Source: an uncultured Verrucomicrobiota bacterium (GTDB lineage: Bacteria; Verrucomicrobiota; Kiritimatiellia; CAIQIC01; Lenti-01). Taken from it: a DNA stretch of 64,000 nucleotides. The notes under the pieces were generated by a model. That model saw only the letters and a program-made list of their open reading frames with translations. It had not been told where the DNA came from and ran no database searches. A program made the translations under genes and the position numbers. Of this stretch, positions 1-7,915 are shown piece after piece. The stretch lies in assembly GCA_938003985.1 (NCBI GenBank), contig CALKWZ010000048.1, positions 1 to 64,000 of the forward strand, in the 5' to 3' direction. How positions within the stretch are numbered: the stretch's first letter is position 1; each line of letters begins with the position of its first letter.

Positions 1-2
1 AA

Positions 3-365
3 GTCCTTCAGGGCCACCGTCAGGCCGGCGCCGGCCAGGCCGACGATGGTGGTCACCTGCCCCGGCGTGCCCAGGGCGATGAAGAGGATCGCCACCAGCG
101 CCACGAGCTGGACCGCCACGCGCACCACGCCCTGCAGCGTCCCCGAGCGCTGATCGACCTGCGCCCGCCGCGCGAAGGCCCGCTCGGCGAGCCGCCCGGC
201 GAGCCAGGCCAGGGCCACGGCCACCAGCACCCAGATCGCCCGGAGCAGGACCCGGTGCAGCGCGGCCCGCGCCTGGGTGGCGGCGATGGCCGCCCAGTCG
301 GCGTACACCTCGGCGAGCTCCTGGTGGTCCTGCAGCCGGCGGCCCAGGCTGGTCAGCCGGCGCCG
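3..365 (-). CDS. MscS-family mechanosensitive channel, internal fragment
   Basis: Partial gene read on the minus strand and running off the left edge. The translation contains a helix-rich stretch, a membrane segment (around 225-205, AIWVLVAVALAWLAG), a second one (around 125-75) and then LGTPGQVTTIVGLAGAGL followed by TVALKD at the edge, the glycine/alanine-rich pore-helix signature of MscS channels. Such channels release solutes on hypo-osmotic shock. No start codon or N-terminus is seen: the reading frame stays open but loses coding-like base composition near 365, where an oppositely directed gene takes over. The 5' part is therefore missing here, by truncation or by an assembly joint. The family call is fairly firm; the right border is estimated from codon-position composition. 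Confidence 0.6.
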
Positions 366-764
366 ATCGCGGGCCCCGTGGACCTGTCCATCCGCAACGA
401 AGCCCTCGCGGCGCGGCAGCGCGCGAACCTGTGGCGGCGCGGCCGCGCGGCGCCGCCGGAAGAATCGACGCCGAAACCCGCGGCGGACGTCGCCGCGTGG
501 CTGCCGCTGCTCGCCGGAGAAATCGCCGCGCCCCGCTTCGCCGATTGCGCCGCCTTGGCCGAATCCCTTGCGCGCGCCGGCGAAGCGACCGTGTTCCTGC
601 CCGATGGCCGGCCGGTGGCCTGGCGCGAGGCGCTCCTCCACCAGCTGGTCCAGCGGCAGAAGATCGACGCCCGCGGCGGCGGCTATTGGACCGATGCCGG
701 CGGAGACGACGACCGCGCCACCGCCGCCGCTCTCCGCGCGCTCGCCGTCGCCTTGGGCGAATGA
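366..764 (+). CDS. C-terminal fragment of a terpene-cyclase/squalene-repeat-like protein
   Basis: The frame ends with a stop at 762-764. Its last 45 residues (LLHQLVQRQK, then GGGYWTDAGGDDDRATAAAL, then RALAVALGE) look like the final alpha-alpha repeat of prenyltransferase/squalene-oxidase-type proteins, in which a Q.DGSW-like turn is followed by an ATA.ALLAL helix. Coding-type codon usage begins only near 366; upstream the same register is better explained as the MscS fragment on the other strand. No start codon with a ribosome site is visible, so the N-terminus is missing. Function is unknown; the repeat resemblance is by eye and moderate. Confidence 0.45.
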   Translation: MAGPVDLSIRNEALAARQRANLWRRGRAAPPEESTPKPAADVAAWLPLLAGEIAAPRFADCAALAESLARAGEATVFLPDGRPVAWREALLHQLVQRQKIDARGGGYWTDAGGDDDRATAAALRALAVALGE

Positions 765-813
765 CCCTTTTTTGCTGGTTTCCGCCGGAGGGCTCCGGCA
801 CAGTGAAGGCAAC

Positions 814-1611
814 ATGCGTCCCGACCATCTGAAAATCTCCGCCTGCGTCACCGCCGGCAACGAAGAGGACAAGATCGCCGCCTGCCTGGCCAGCCTGACG
901 TGGTGCGACGAGGTCGTCGTGGTGGATTCCTTCAGCCGGGACAAGACCTTCGAGATTTCCAAGCAGTACACCCCCCACGTCTACCAGCATCCGTGGGAGG
1001 GCTACATCGCCCAGAAGAACTACATCCGCACCCTGGCGCACCATCCGTGGATCCTGTTCGTGGACGCCGACGAAGTCGTCTCCGACGAACTGCGCCAGGA
1101 GATCGAAGCCGAATTCGGGCGCGGCCCCGGCGAAACCGCCGGCTACCGCTTTCCCCGCATGGTGCACTACCTCGGCAAATGGATCCGCCACGGCGAGTGG
1201 TATCCCGACATCAAGCTGCGCCTGTTCCGCAAGGACCGCGGCCACAGCGCCGGCCAGGAACCCCACGACCGCGTCGTCGTGGACGGCGGCGTGAAGACGC
1301 TGCGCGCCCCGCTCTACCACTTCACCTACGACGATCTCGCCGACCACATCTACACCATCAACCGTTTCTCCTCGATTTCCGCCGGCGAGAAATTCACGCG
1401 CGGCGAACCGTTCCGCTGGTCGGACCTGATCTTCCGGCCGCCCTGGCGGTTCTTCAAGTCCTACGTCGTCAAGCTCGGCCTCCTCGACGGCCGGCAAGGG
1501 CTCATCATCGCCCTGATGTCCGCGTTCGGCGTGTTCGTCAAATACGCCAAGCTGATGGAACTCTGGATCCAGCATCGCAAGCCCAAGCCGGGCGCCGCGG
1601 CCCATGACTGA
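814..1611 (+). CDS. WaaE/LpsE-like family 2 glycosyltransferase
   Basis: A 265-residue cytoplasmic-face glycosyltransferase that probably adds a sugar to lipopolysaccharide core or another envelope glycan. The N-terminus ISACVTAGNEEDKIAACLAS and CDEVVVVDSFSRDKT is the GT-A nucleotide-sugar fold start, followed by WILFVDADEVVS with the DxD metal-binding motif. The C-terminal part (Y-H-F-T-Y-D-D, then FFKSYVVKLGLLDG) is characteristic of the WaaE/KdtX group. ATG at 814 is chosen because homology begins there; the open frame extends upstream without similarity. The gene overlaps the next one by 8 bp, so the two are probably translated together. Acceptor and sugar cannot be told from sequence. 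Confidence 0.85.
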   Translation: MRPDHLKISACVTAGNEEDKIAACLASLTWCDEVVVVDSFSRDKTFEISKQYTPHVYQHPWEGYIAQKNYIRTLAHHPWILFVDADEVVSDELRQEIEAEFGRGPGETAGYRFPRMVHYLGKWIRHGEWYPDIKLRLFRKDRGHSAGQEPHDRVVVDGGVKTLRAPLYHFTYDDLADHIYTINRFSSISAGEKFTRGEPFRWSDLIFRPPWRFFKSYVVKLGLLDGRQGLIIALMSAFGVFVKYAKLMELWIQHRKPKPGAAAHD

Positions 1612-3694
1612 GCCGGTCTGGCAGCCGCGCGGCCCGTGGCGCGTGCTCGTCGCGCCGGGCTGGGACCGTCCCGGTTTCGGCGAAACCCTCGAACGGCTCG
1701 GATTCCTCCTGGAGAAGAGCGCGACGCCGCTGGCGCCCCCGGGCCGCCACCGCGTGGATCGCCTCGCGCTGCCGTGCGGCGCCGAAACCCTCGACGCCGT
1801 CGTCAAGACCTACGGCCGCCAGTCCGCCTGGTTCGACCGGCGCGCCGCGCGCATCGGCAGCAAGGCCGAGCGCGCCTTCCGCAACGCCCTGCTCCTGCGC
1901 GCGGCCGGCGTCGGCACGCCCGCGCCGATCGCCGTCGCCGAGCGCTGGGACGGCGACCGCCTGCGCGAATCCCGGTTCGTCGCCGCCTACGTCCCCGATC
2001 TCGGCAACCTACGCGACGAACTGGACCGGATCTATGCCCAGGCCCCGCGCTGCGCGCCGCTGATGGACCTGCTCCAGGCCGTCGCGAACGCCGTCCGCGG
2101 CCTGCACGACGCCGGCCTGCTGCATCGCGATCTGGGCAACCAGAACGTCGGCCTGCGGCGCGACCCGGCCGATCCGGCCGCCCCGTGGCAGGTCTGCTTC
2201 CTCGATCTCAACCGCGCCCAACGGGTCGCCGCGCCCACGCCGGCCCAGCGCGGCGCGGACCTCGCGCGCCTCGACTTGCCGTCCGACTTCCGCCGCGTCT
2301 TCCACGCCATGTATTTCCACGGCCACGCGCCGTCCGCCGAATTCGCCGCCGCCGAACGCCAGGCCCGCGCCGCCTTCGACCGGCACACCGCCCTGCGCCC
2401 GTGGCGCCATCCTCTCCGCGAAGCCCGGATCCGCCGCGCCGCCGCCGGCCAGAAAGCGCCGCTGCGCGGCCGCGAAATCTGGATCTGGGACGACCGTTCC
2501 GCGCAGGCGATTCCCGCCTATGCGGCCAAGGACCGCCGGAAATACCTGCCCGCCGCGAACGTGACGGCCGCGCTGCGCCACGTCGTCAAGCACGGCTGGG
2601 CCGTGCGGCGCGCCACCCGCGAACTGCTCGCGCAAAGCTTCCGGAAGCCCGTGCCGTTCGCCGGCGCGATCGGCCTGGCGCTCGACGCCGAGCCCGCCAC
2701 GTGGGCCCGCCAGCTTGAATGGCTGGGCCGCCTGCAGGGCGCGCGGAAGCTGCCGCTGCTGCTGCGCCTCTGCCACCACCAGGGCCCCGACGCCTGGCAA
2801 TGGACGCTCGACCAGGCGCTGTTGCTGCACCGCCAAGGGCACGGCGTCGCCCTCGCCCTCGTGCAGGACCGCCGCGCCGTCCGCGAACCCAAGGGCTGGC
2901 GGCAGATGGTCACGCTCGCTTTCGACCGCGCGCACACGTTCGCGGACTTCTTCGAGATCGGCCACGCCGTCAACCGCAGCAAGTGGGGCGTGTGGGACTA
3001 CCGCGAATACCTGCGCCTGCTCGACCCCGTCCGCGCCAGCCTGATCCAGTACCCGGAAGCGAAGATCGTCGGCCCCGCCTGCATCGATTTCGAGCCGCAC
3101 GCGCTGGCCGCCCTGCTCGAACTGCTGCCGCGCGACCTGCCCTTCCACGCCCTCTCCCAGCATCTCTACGTCGACCGCCGCGGCGCGCCCGAGAATGTCC
3201 AGGGCCCCTTCGATCTCGTCGGCAAGGCGGCGCTGCTGCGCGCGCACGCCCGCGTGCACGGCTTCGCCGACGACCGGCTCGTCGTCAGCGAAACCAACTG
3301 GCCGCTGCAAGGCACGGGCGTCTGGTCGCCGGTCACGTCGCCCTACGAAACCCTCGATCCGCGGCAGAACGATCCGTCGGTTTCGGAAAAAGATTACGCG
3401 GCCTATCTGGCGCGCTACTACCTGCTCGCCCTCGCGTCCGGCCACGTGTCCCGCGTGTACTGGTGGCGGCTGGCGGCGCGCGGCTTCGGCCTGATCGACG
3501 ATACCGATCCCGCCGCCTGGCGGCCCCGGCCCGCGTTCCACGCCCTGCTGGCGCTGCTGCACCACGTCGGCGACGCCACCTTCACGAAGAAGCCGGAAAC
3601 GCCGCCGGGCGAATTCGCGCTCGAATTCGCCCGGACCGACGGCACCCCCGTCGTCGCGCGCTGGACCCTCGCCACCGCGCCCGAGTATTCTTGA
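1604..3694 (+). CDS. WaaP/Kdo-kinase-like domain fused to a glycosidase-like TIM barrel
   Basis: A 696-residue two-part protein. Residues about 60-260 form a lipopolysaccharide-kinase-type fold: VVKTYG with Lys68, LLHRDLGNQN with catalytic Asp176 and Asn181, and FLDLNRAQR with Asp201 in the DFG position. Residues about 350-655 resemble a clan GH-A glycosidase (GH39/GH5-like): FFEIGHAVNRSKWGVWDYRE at 449-468 aligns with the usual EIGNEPN..KWG acid/base strand, and VVSETNW holds Glu563 at the nucleophile position. The acid/base Glu of the NEP motif is replaced (His454-Ala455-Val456), so the second domain may bind rather than cut sugar. The gene is coupled to the glycosyltransferase, which supports a role in envelope sugar modification. 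Substrate unknown; the fusion is unusual. Confidence 0.7.
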   Translation: MTEPVWQPRGPWRVLVAPGWDRPGFGETLERLGFLLEKSATPLAPPGRHRVDRLALPCGAETLDAVVKTYGRQSAWFDRRAARIGSKAERAFRNALLLRAAGVGTPAPIAVAERWDGDRLRESRFVAAYVPDLGNLRDELDRIYAQAPRCAPLMDLLQAVANAVRGLHDAGLLHRDLGNQNVGLRRDPADPAAPWQVCFLDLNRAQRVAAPTPAQRGADLARLDLPSDFRRVFHAMYFHGHAPSAEFAAAERQARAAFDRHTALRPWRHPLREARIRRAAAGQKAPLRGREIWIWDDRSAQAIPAYAAKDRRKYLPAANVTAALRHVVKHGWAVRRATRELLAQSFRKPVPFAGAIGLALDAEPATWARQLEWLGRLQGARKLPLLLRLCHHQGPDAWQWTLDQALLLHRQGHGVALALVQDRRAVREPKGWRQMVTLAFDRAHTFADFFEIGHAVNRSKWGVWDYREYLRLLDPVRASLIQYPEAKIVGPACIDFEPHALAALLELLPRDLPFHALSQHLYVDRRGAPENVQGPFDLVGKAALLRAHARVHGFADDRLVVSETNWPLQGTGVWSPVTSPYETLDPRQNDPSVSEKDYAAYLARYYLLALASGHVSRVYWWRLAARGFGLIDDTDPAAWRPRPAFHALLALLHHVGDATFTKKPETPPGEFALEFARTDGTPVVARWTLATAPEYS

Positions 3695-3696
3695 AA

Positions 3697-3765
3697 CCGG
3701 CACGAGGTCGTGCCGGCTCCAAACAGCCTTCCCGTCTTTGGAGCCCCCGACGACCTCGTCGGGGG
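3697..3765. repeat. Two perfect hairpins between converging genes
   Basis: Two perfect inverted repeats: CCGGCACGA/TCGTGCCGG (3697-3716) and CCCCCGACGA/TCGTCGGGGG (3744-3765), with CTCCAAACAGCC between them at 3717-3728. The 12-mer and a related CCGACG hairpin recur at 50268-50298, so this looks like a dispersed element. It sits between the kinase fusion and thrC stop codons, where it could also end transcription from both sides, although no T-run follows. Confidence 0.6.
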
Positions 3766-3772
3766 ATGAGGG

Positions 3773-5032
3773 TCAGCCCAGGCCTTCGGTCGCGGCCATC
3801 GCCGCGTCCACGCCGTTGGCCACGGGCGTCGGTTCGCCGGCGGCCTTGCGCGCGCTGGCGACGTCCTTCAGCCCGTTGCCGGTGCACATGCACACGACCG
3901 TTTCGTCCGGCTTCACGAGGCCGTCGCGCGCGGCCTTTTTCAGGCCGGCCCAGGCGCACGACGCCGCCGGCTCCGCGAACACGCCCGCGCCGCGGGCGAT
4001 CTCCGGAATGGCGCCCAGGATGTCCGCGTCCGGCACGGCCACGGCCGCGCCGCCCGACTCGATCACCGCCCGCACCGCCGCCAGGCCGTCGCGCGGAATA
4101 TCCACCGAAATCGAATCCGCCACGGTCGTCGCCGCCACCGGCGCGATCTCGACGGTCTTCCAGTCCGGCGTCCGGTTGCCGGCCTGTTGCAACGCCCAGA
4201 CCGCCGCGGAAATCGCGCGGCTGTCCGCCGACTGCGCGCAGAGCATCTTGGGCGTCCGGTCCGCGATGCCCGCTTCCTTCAGATCGCAAAAGCCCTTCCA
4301 GATGCCGGCGATGATGTTGCCGTCGCCCGTGGGCACGACGACCCAGTCGGGAATCTTCCCGAGCTGCTCGAAGATTTCGAACGCGGCGGTTTTCTTGCCT
4401 TCGCGCGTGAACGGGTTGTGGCCCGTGTTGCGGTTGAACCAGCCGCGCCGTTCGCAGACGGCCATGCACAGGTCGAACGCGTCGTCGTAGGTGCCCCGCA
4501 CGGCCAGCACCCGCGCGCCGAAGACCAGGAGCTGGGCGATCTTCGCCGCCGGCGCCTTTTCCGGCACGAAGATGACGCACGGCATGGCCACGCTGGCCGC
4601 CAGGCAGGCCATCGAGCTGCCCGCGTTGCCCGTGCTGGCGCCGCAGAGCACCTGCGCGCCGATTTCGCGCGCGCGCACCAGCGCCACCGCGCCGGCCCGG
4701 TCCTTGAACGAGGCGCTCGGATTCTGGCCGTCGTCCTTCAAAAAGAGGTGGTTCAGGCCCGCGGACGCGCCCAGCCGGGGCGCCGCGTAGAGCGGCGTCA
4801 GGCCCACCCGCAGGGGCGAGGCCAGATCCAGCCGCGACACCGGCAGCAGCGGCCGGTAGCGGAAGACGTCCTTCCGGCTCTCGTCGCGCCACCACCCCGC
4901 CGGCGCGCCTTGGGGCCAGGCGTAGCGCACCTCCAGGTTCCCGCCGCACGCGGGGCAGACGTACCCGCCGAAATCCGCACCCTGCTCCGTTCCGCACCGG
5001 AAGCACCGAAATCCGCTGAACTGTGTCTTCAT
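3773..5032 (-). CDS. thrC: Threonine synthase
   Basis: Converts O-phospho-L-homoserine to threonine with pyridoxal phosphate. The 419-residue protein begins with a zinc-ribbon-like pair of cysteine motifs (C10xxC13 and C26xxC29) typical of one threonine synthase branch. The PLP lysine lies in NPSASFKDRAG (Lys110), and a glycine-rich phosphate loop (PTGDGNIIAG) and the C-terminal MCTGNGLKD segment are present. ATG at 5032 is preferred over an in-frame upstream start (5071) because similarity begins with MKTQFSGFRCFRCG. No other thr genes are adjacent. It is transcribed divergently from the GDP-fucose synthase gene. Confidence 0.9.
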   Translation of the reverse strand: MKTQFSGFRCFRCGTEQGADFGGYVCPACGGNLEVRYAWPQGAPAGWWRDESRKDVFRYRPLLPVSRLDLASPLRVGLTPLYAAPRLGASAGLNHLFLKDDGQNPSASFKDRAGAVALVRAREIGAQVLCGASTGNAGSSMACLAASVAMPCVIFVPEKAPAAKIAQLLVFGARVLAVRGTYDDAFDLCMAVCERRGWFNRNTGHNPFTREGKKTAAFEIFEQLGKIPDWVVVPTGDGNIIAGIWKGFCDLKEAGIADRTPKMLCAQSADSRAISAAVWALQQAGNRTPDWKTVEIAPVAATTVADSISVDIPRDGLAAVRAVIESGGAAVAVPDADILGAIPEIARGAGVFAEPAASCAWAGLKKAARDGLVKPDETVVCMCTGNGLKDVASARKAAGEPTPVANGVDAAMAATEGLG

Positions 5033-5078
5033 AAGTCCGCCGAATATGCCCCATTTCCCGCGCGCGCGCAATCTCCCG

Positions 5079-5107
5079 TTGCTCCCCGCCCCCGTCTGGG
5101 CTATCTT
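5079..5107 (+). promoter_or_regulatory. Predicted sigma-70 promoter of fcl
   Basis: TTGCTC at 5079-5084, a 17-base spacer and TATCTT at 5102-5107, 23 bases before the start of the GDP-fucose synthase gene. A CAGGAG ribosome site follows at 5118-5123. Confidence 0.5.
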
Positions 5108-5129
5108 GGACGGCCATCAGGAGCTTGCC

Positions 5130-6065
5130 ATGACCGACCTCAAATCCAAGCGCATCGTGGTGACCGGCGGCGCCGGTTTTCTCGGCGGTTTCGTGACCGC
5201 CGCCCTCCGGGCCCGCGGCTGCGCCGACGTCTTCGTGCCGCTCGTCGAGGACTACGACCTCGTCGAGGCCGCGAACGTGAAGCGCATGTACGACGATTTC
5301 CGCCCCGACCTCGTCATCCACCTGGCCGCGGTCGTCGGCGGCATCGGCGCCAACCGCGAGCATCCCGGCGAGTTCTACTACAAGAACATGGCCATGGGCC
5401 TGTTCCTGCTCGAGGAAGCGCGCCGGCGCCGGATCGAGAAATTCGTCGCGCTGGGCACCATCTGCGCCTATCCGAAGTTCACGCCGGTGCCGTTCCGCGA
5501 GGAAGACCTCTGGAACGGCTACCCCGAGGAAACCAACGCGCCCTACGGGCTGGCCAAGAAGATGATGCTCGTGCAGAGCCAGGCCTACCGCCAGGAATAC
5601 GGCTTCAACTCCATCTTCCTGCTGCCGGTGAACCTCTACGGGCCGCGCGACAACTTCAATCCCGCCTCGTCCCACGTCATTCCCGCGCTGATCAAGAAGT
5701 GCGTGGAGGCGCGCGACGCCGGCGCGCCCGAGATCGTCGTCTGGGGCACCGGCAACGCCTCGCGCGAATTCCTCTACGTGGCCGACGCCGCCGAGGCCAT
5801 CGTGCTGGCCGCCGAGCGCTACGACGGGGCCGAACCGGTCAACGTCGGCGCCGGCTTCGAGATCCAGATCAAGGACCTCGTGCCCTTGATCGCGAAGCTG
5901 ACCGGCTTCCGGGGCCGGATCGTCTGGGACGCCACCAAGCCCGACGGCCAGCCCCGCCGCATGCTCGACACGAACCGCGCCGAGAAGTTCTTCGGCTTCA
6001 AGGCCCAGGTCGGCTTCGAGCAAGGCCTGCGCGAAACCATCGCCTGGTACGAGCAAAACCGCTGA
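5130..6065 (+). CDS. fcl: GDP-L-fucose synthase-like NAD(P)-dependent epimerase/reductase
   Basis: A 311-residue short-chain dehydrogenase of the GDP-L-fucose synthase group, which makes GDP-fucose from GDP-4-keto-6-deoxymannose for envelope glycans. The Rossmann motif GGAGFLGG lies at 13-20, the catalytic Tyr139-x3-Lys143 in APYGLAKK, and the family motifs VGGIGANREHPGEFYYKN and NLYGPRDNFN are intact. The third catalytic position is Thr110 in GTICAYPK, where fucose synthases usually have Ser. ATG 5130 is set by CAGGAG seven bases upstream. GDP-mannose dehydratase (gmd), the usual partner, is not in the window, so a related 4-reductase is possible. Confidence 0.8.
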   Translation: MTDLKSKRIVVTGGAGFLGGFVTAALRARGCADVFVPLVEDYDLVEAANVKRMYDDFRPDLVIHLAAVVGGIGANREHPGEFYYKNMAMGLFLLEEARRRRIEKFVALGTICAYPKFTPVPFREEDLWNGYPEETNAPYGLAKKMMLVQSQAYRQEYGFNSIFLLPVNLYGPRDNFNPASSHVIPALIKKCVEARDAGAPEIVVWGTGNASREFLYVADAAEAIVLAAERYDGAEPVNVGAGFEIQIKDLVPLIAKLTGFRGRIVWDATKPDGQPRRMLDTNRAEKFFGFKAQVGFEQGLRETIAWYEQNR

Positions 6066-6074
6066 AGCGGCGGG

Positions 6075-6124
6075 TTTTACGTAGAACGTAAAAACTTTCG
6101 CGCGGTTTTACGTAGAACGTAAAA
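6075..6124. repeat. Tandem pair of 31-bp-period palindromic repeats
   Basis: Two identical 19-mers TTTTACGTAGAACGTAAAA (8-base arms, AGA spacer) at 6075-6093 and 6106-6124, each followed by ACTTTC, giving a 31-bp period. Three further copies with the same period lie at 48003-48083. The second copy runs into the -35 region of a possible TAGGAT -10 box (6136-6141) for the Lrp gene, so a regulatory site is plausible. Confidence 0.8.
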
Positions 6125-6178
6125 ACTTTCATTGCTAGGATTCGCGCTTTTGGAAACCGGACTGCCGGGAGGACCGCC

Positions 6179-6658
6179 ATGGACGAACTGCTCAACATCC
6201 TGAAAACCAGCGCCCGCACGAGCGACGCGGACATCGCCAAGATGCTCCGGACGACGCCGGCCGAGGTCGCCGCGCGCATCGCCGCCTACGAAAAGGCCGG
6301 GACGATCCGCGGCTACCGCGCGCTGATCAACGCCGACCACCTGCCGGACGACGGCGTCACGGCCGTCATCGAAGTGAAGGTGCAGCCGGAAAAGGAAGGC
6401 GGCTTCGACCGCATCGCGAAGCGCATCAGCGCGTTCGACGAAGTGGTGAACATGTACCTGATGAGCGGCAAGTACGACCTGCTGCTGTTCGTGACCGGCC
6501 GCAACCTGCGGGAAGTGGCCGCGTTCGTCAGCGAACGGCTGGCGACGCTCGACGGCGTGCTGTCGACGGGCACCCACTTCATGCTCAAGACCTACAAGCT
6601 CGACGGCGTGCTGATGGACGTGGACAAGACGGACGACCGCATGCAGGTCAGCCCGTAG
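6179..6658 (+). CDS. Lrp/AsnC-family transcriptional regulator
   Basis: A 159-residue regulator. Residues 1-50 form the winged helix-turn-helix (SDADIAKMLRTTPAEVAARI) and 55-150 the RAM/AsnC ligand-binding domain (VTAVIEVKVQPEKEGGFDRI, SGKYDLLLFVTGRNL). Family members sense amino acids as octamers. A GGGAGGACC ribosome site precedes ATG 6179. The gene lies 25 bases before an aminotransferase gene, an arrangement common for Lrp proteins that control amino-acid metabolism. The palindromic repeats upstream are candidate binding sites for it or another factor. Ligand unknown. Confidence 0.88.
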   Translation: MDELLNILKTSARTSDADIAKMLRTTPAEVAARIAAYEKAGTIRGYRALINADHLPDDGVTAVIEVKVQPEKEGGFDRIAKRISAFDEVVNMYLMSGKYDLLLFVTGRNLREVAAFVSERLATLDGVLSTGTHFMLKTYKLDGVLMDVDKTDDRMQVSP

Positions 6659-6683
6659 GGCCCCGACGCGAGGAACCGGACCC

Positions 6684-7865
6684 ATGAACGGCAAAAGCAG
6701 AGTCGCGGCGCACGTGAAGGCGCTCCCCTTTTCGGGCATCCGCAAGTTTTTCGACATCGTCGCCCAGCGCAAGGACGTGATCTCGTTCGGCGTGGGCGAG
6801 CCGGATTTCGACGCCCCGCGCGCCGTGCGCGACGTGGCCAAGACGTCCCTCGAGCGCGGGGAGACGCACTACACCTCGAACCGCGGCGACCCGGAACTGC
6901 GCCGGGCCATCAGCCGCTACGTGGCCCGCCAGTTCGGCGCGACCTACGATCCCGACACGGAGATCCTGGTGACGGTGGGCGTCAGCGAGGCCATCGACAT
7001 CGCCCTGCGCGCGGTCGTCAATCCCGGCGACGAAGTGATCTACCACGAGCCCTGCTTCGTGAGCTACCGGCCGACCATCATCATGGCCGGCGGCGTGCCC
7101 GTCTGCGTCGAAACGCGGCGCGAGGACCAGTTCCGCCTGACGCGCGCGATGCTGGAGAAGGCCGTCACGCCCAAGACCCGCGTGCTGATGCTCAACTTCC
7201 CCTGCAACCCGACCGGCGCGGTCTTGCTGCAGAAGGACGTCGAGGACATCGCCGACTTCTGCGCGAAGCACGACCTGCTGCTGCTGACGGACGAGATCTA
7301 CGCCGAGCTGACCTACGAATCCAAGCACGTCAGCTTCGCGTCGATCCCCGGCATGAAGGAGCGCACGATCTTCCTGCACGGCATGTCGAAGGCGTGGGCC
7401 ATGACCGGCTTCCGCATCGGCTACGCCTGCGCGCCGGTCGAGATCACCGAAAACCTGATGAAGCTGCACCAGTACGCCATCATGAGCGCGCCGACCACGG
7501 GCCAGATGGCCGCGGCCGAGGCGCTCGACCACGGCGACGAGGCCGTGGCGCAAATGCGGGCCGAGTACAACCGGCGGCGCAACTACCTGATCGCGGCCTT
7601 CGCCGAGATGGGCATTCCCTGCCACACCCCGGCCGGCGCGTTCTATGCGTTCCCGTACATCGGCGACCTGGGCATTTCCGCCGAGGAGTTCGCGCTGCGC
7701 TTCCTCGAGGAAAAGGGCGTGGCGGTGGTGCCGGGCGACGCGTTCGGCGCGTGCGGCGCGGGGTTCCTGCGCTGCGCCTACGCGACCAGCATGGACAACG
7801 TCCGCGAAGGCATGAAGCGCATGGCCGAATTCGTCGCGGAAATCCGCGCGGAACAGAAGAAGTAG
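6684..7865 (+). CDS. Class I/II pyridoxal-phosphate aminotransferase
   Basis: A 393-residue fold-type I aminotransferase of the aspartate/aromatic group (MalY/PatA-like). Visible PLP-site residues are Asn175 in NFPCNPTGA, Asp203-x2-Tyr206 in TDEIYAEL, the Schiff-base Lys236 in HGMSKAWAMTGFRIGY, and Arg244. It probably transfers an amino group from glutamate to an aspartate, aromatic or branched keto acid. Co-transcription with the Lrp gene upstream is likely, and a strong hairpin terminator follows. The exact substrate cannot be assigned. Confidence 0.88.
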   Translation: MNGKSRVAAHVKALPFSGIRKFFDIVAQRKDVISFGVGEPDFDAPRAVRDVAKTSLERGETHYTSNRGDPELRRAISRYVARQFGATYDPDTEILVTVGVSEAIDIALRAVVNPGDEVIYHEPCFVSYRPTIIMAGGVPVCVETRREDQFRLTRAMLEKAVTPKTRVLMLNFPCNPTGAVLLQKDVEDIADFCAKHDLLLLTDEIYAELTYESKHVSFASIPGMKERTIFLHGMSKAWAMTGFRIGYACAPVEITENLMKLHQYAIMSAPTTGQMAAAEALDHGDEAVAQMRAEYNRRRNYLIAAFAEMGIPCHTPAGAFYAFPYIGDLGISAEEFALRFLEEKGVAVVPGDAFGACGAGFLRCAYATSMDNVREGMKRMAEFVAEIRAEQKK

Positions 7866-7880
7866 CCGGGCTCCGGCCGC

Positions 7881-7915
7881 GCGGTCCGTCCCCTCCGGGG
7901 CGGACCGCTTTTTTT
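7881..7915 (+). terminator. Rho-independent terminator
   Basis: Stem GCGGTCCG(T)CCCC / GGGGCGGACCGC with a TCC loop and a seven-T tract, directly after the aminotransferase gene. It abuts the stop codon of the converging sppA gene. Confidence 0.85.

Noticed and set aside
6075..6124. CRISPR array
   Set aside because: The repeats are palindromic 19-mers at a 31-bp period with no unique spacers of usual length and no cas genes.
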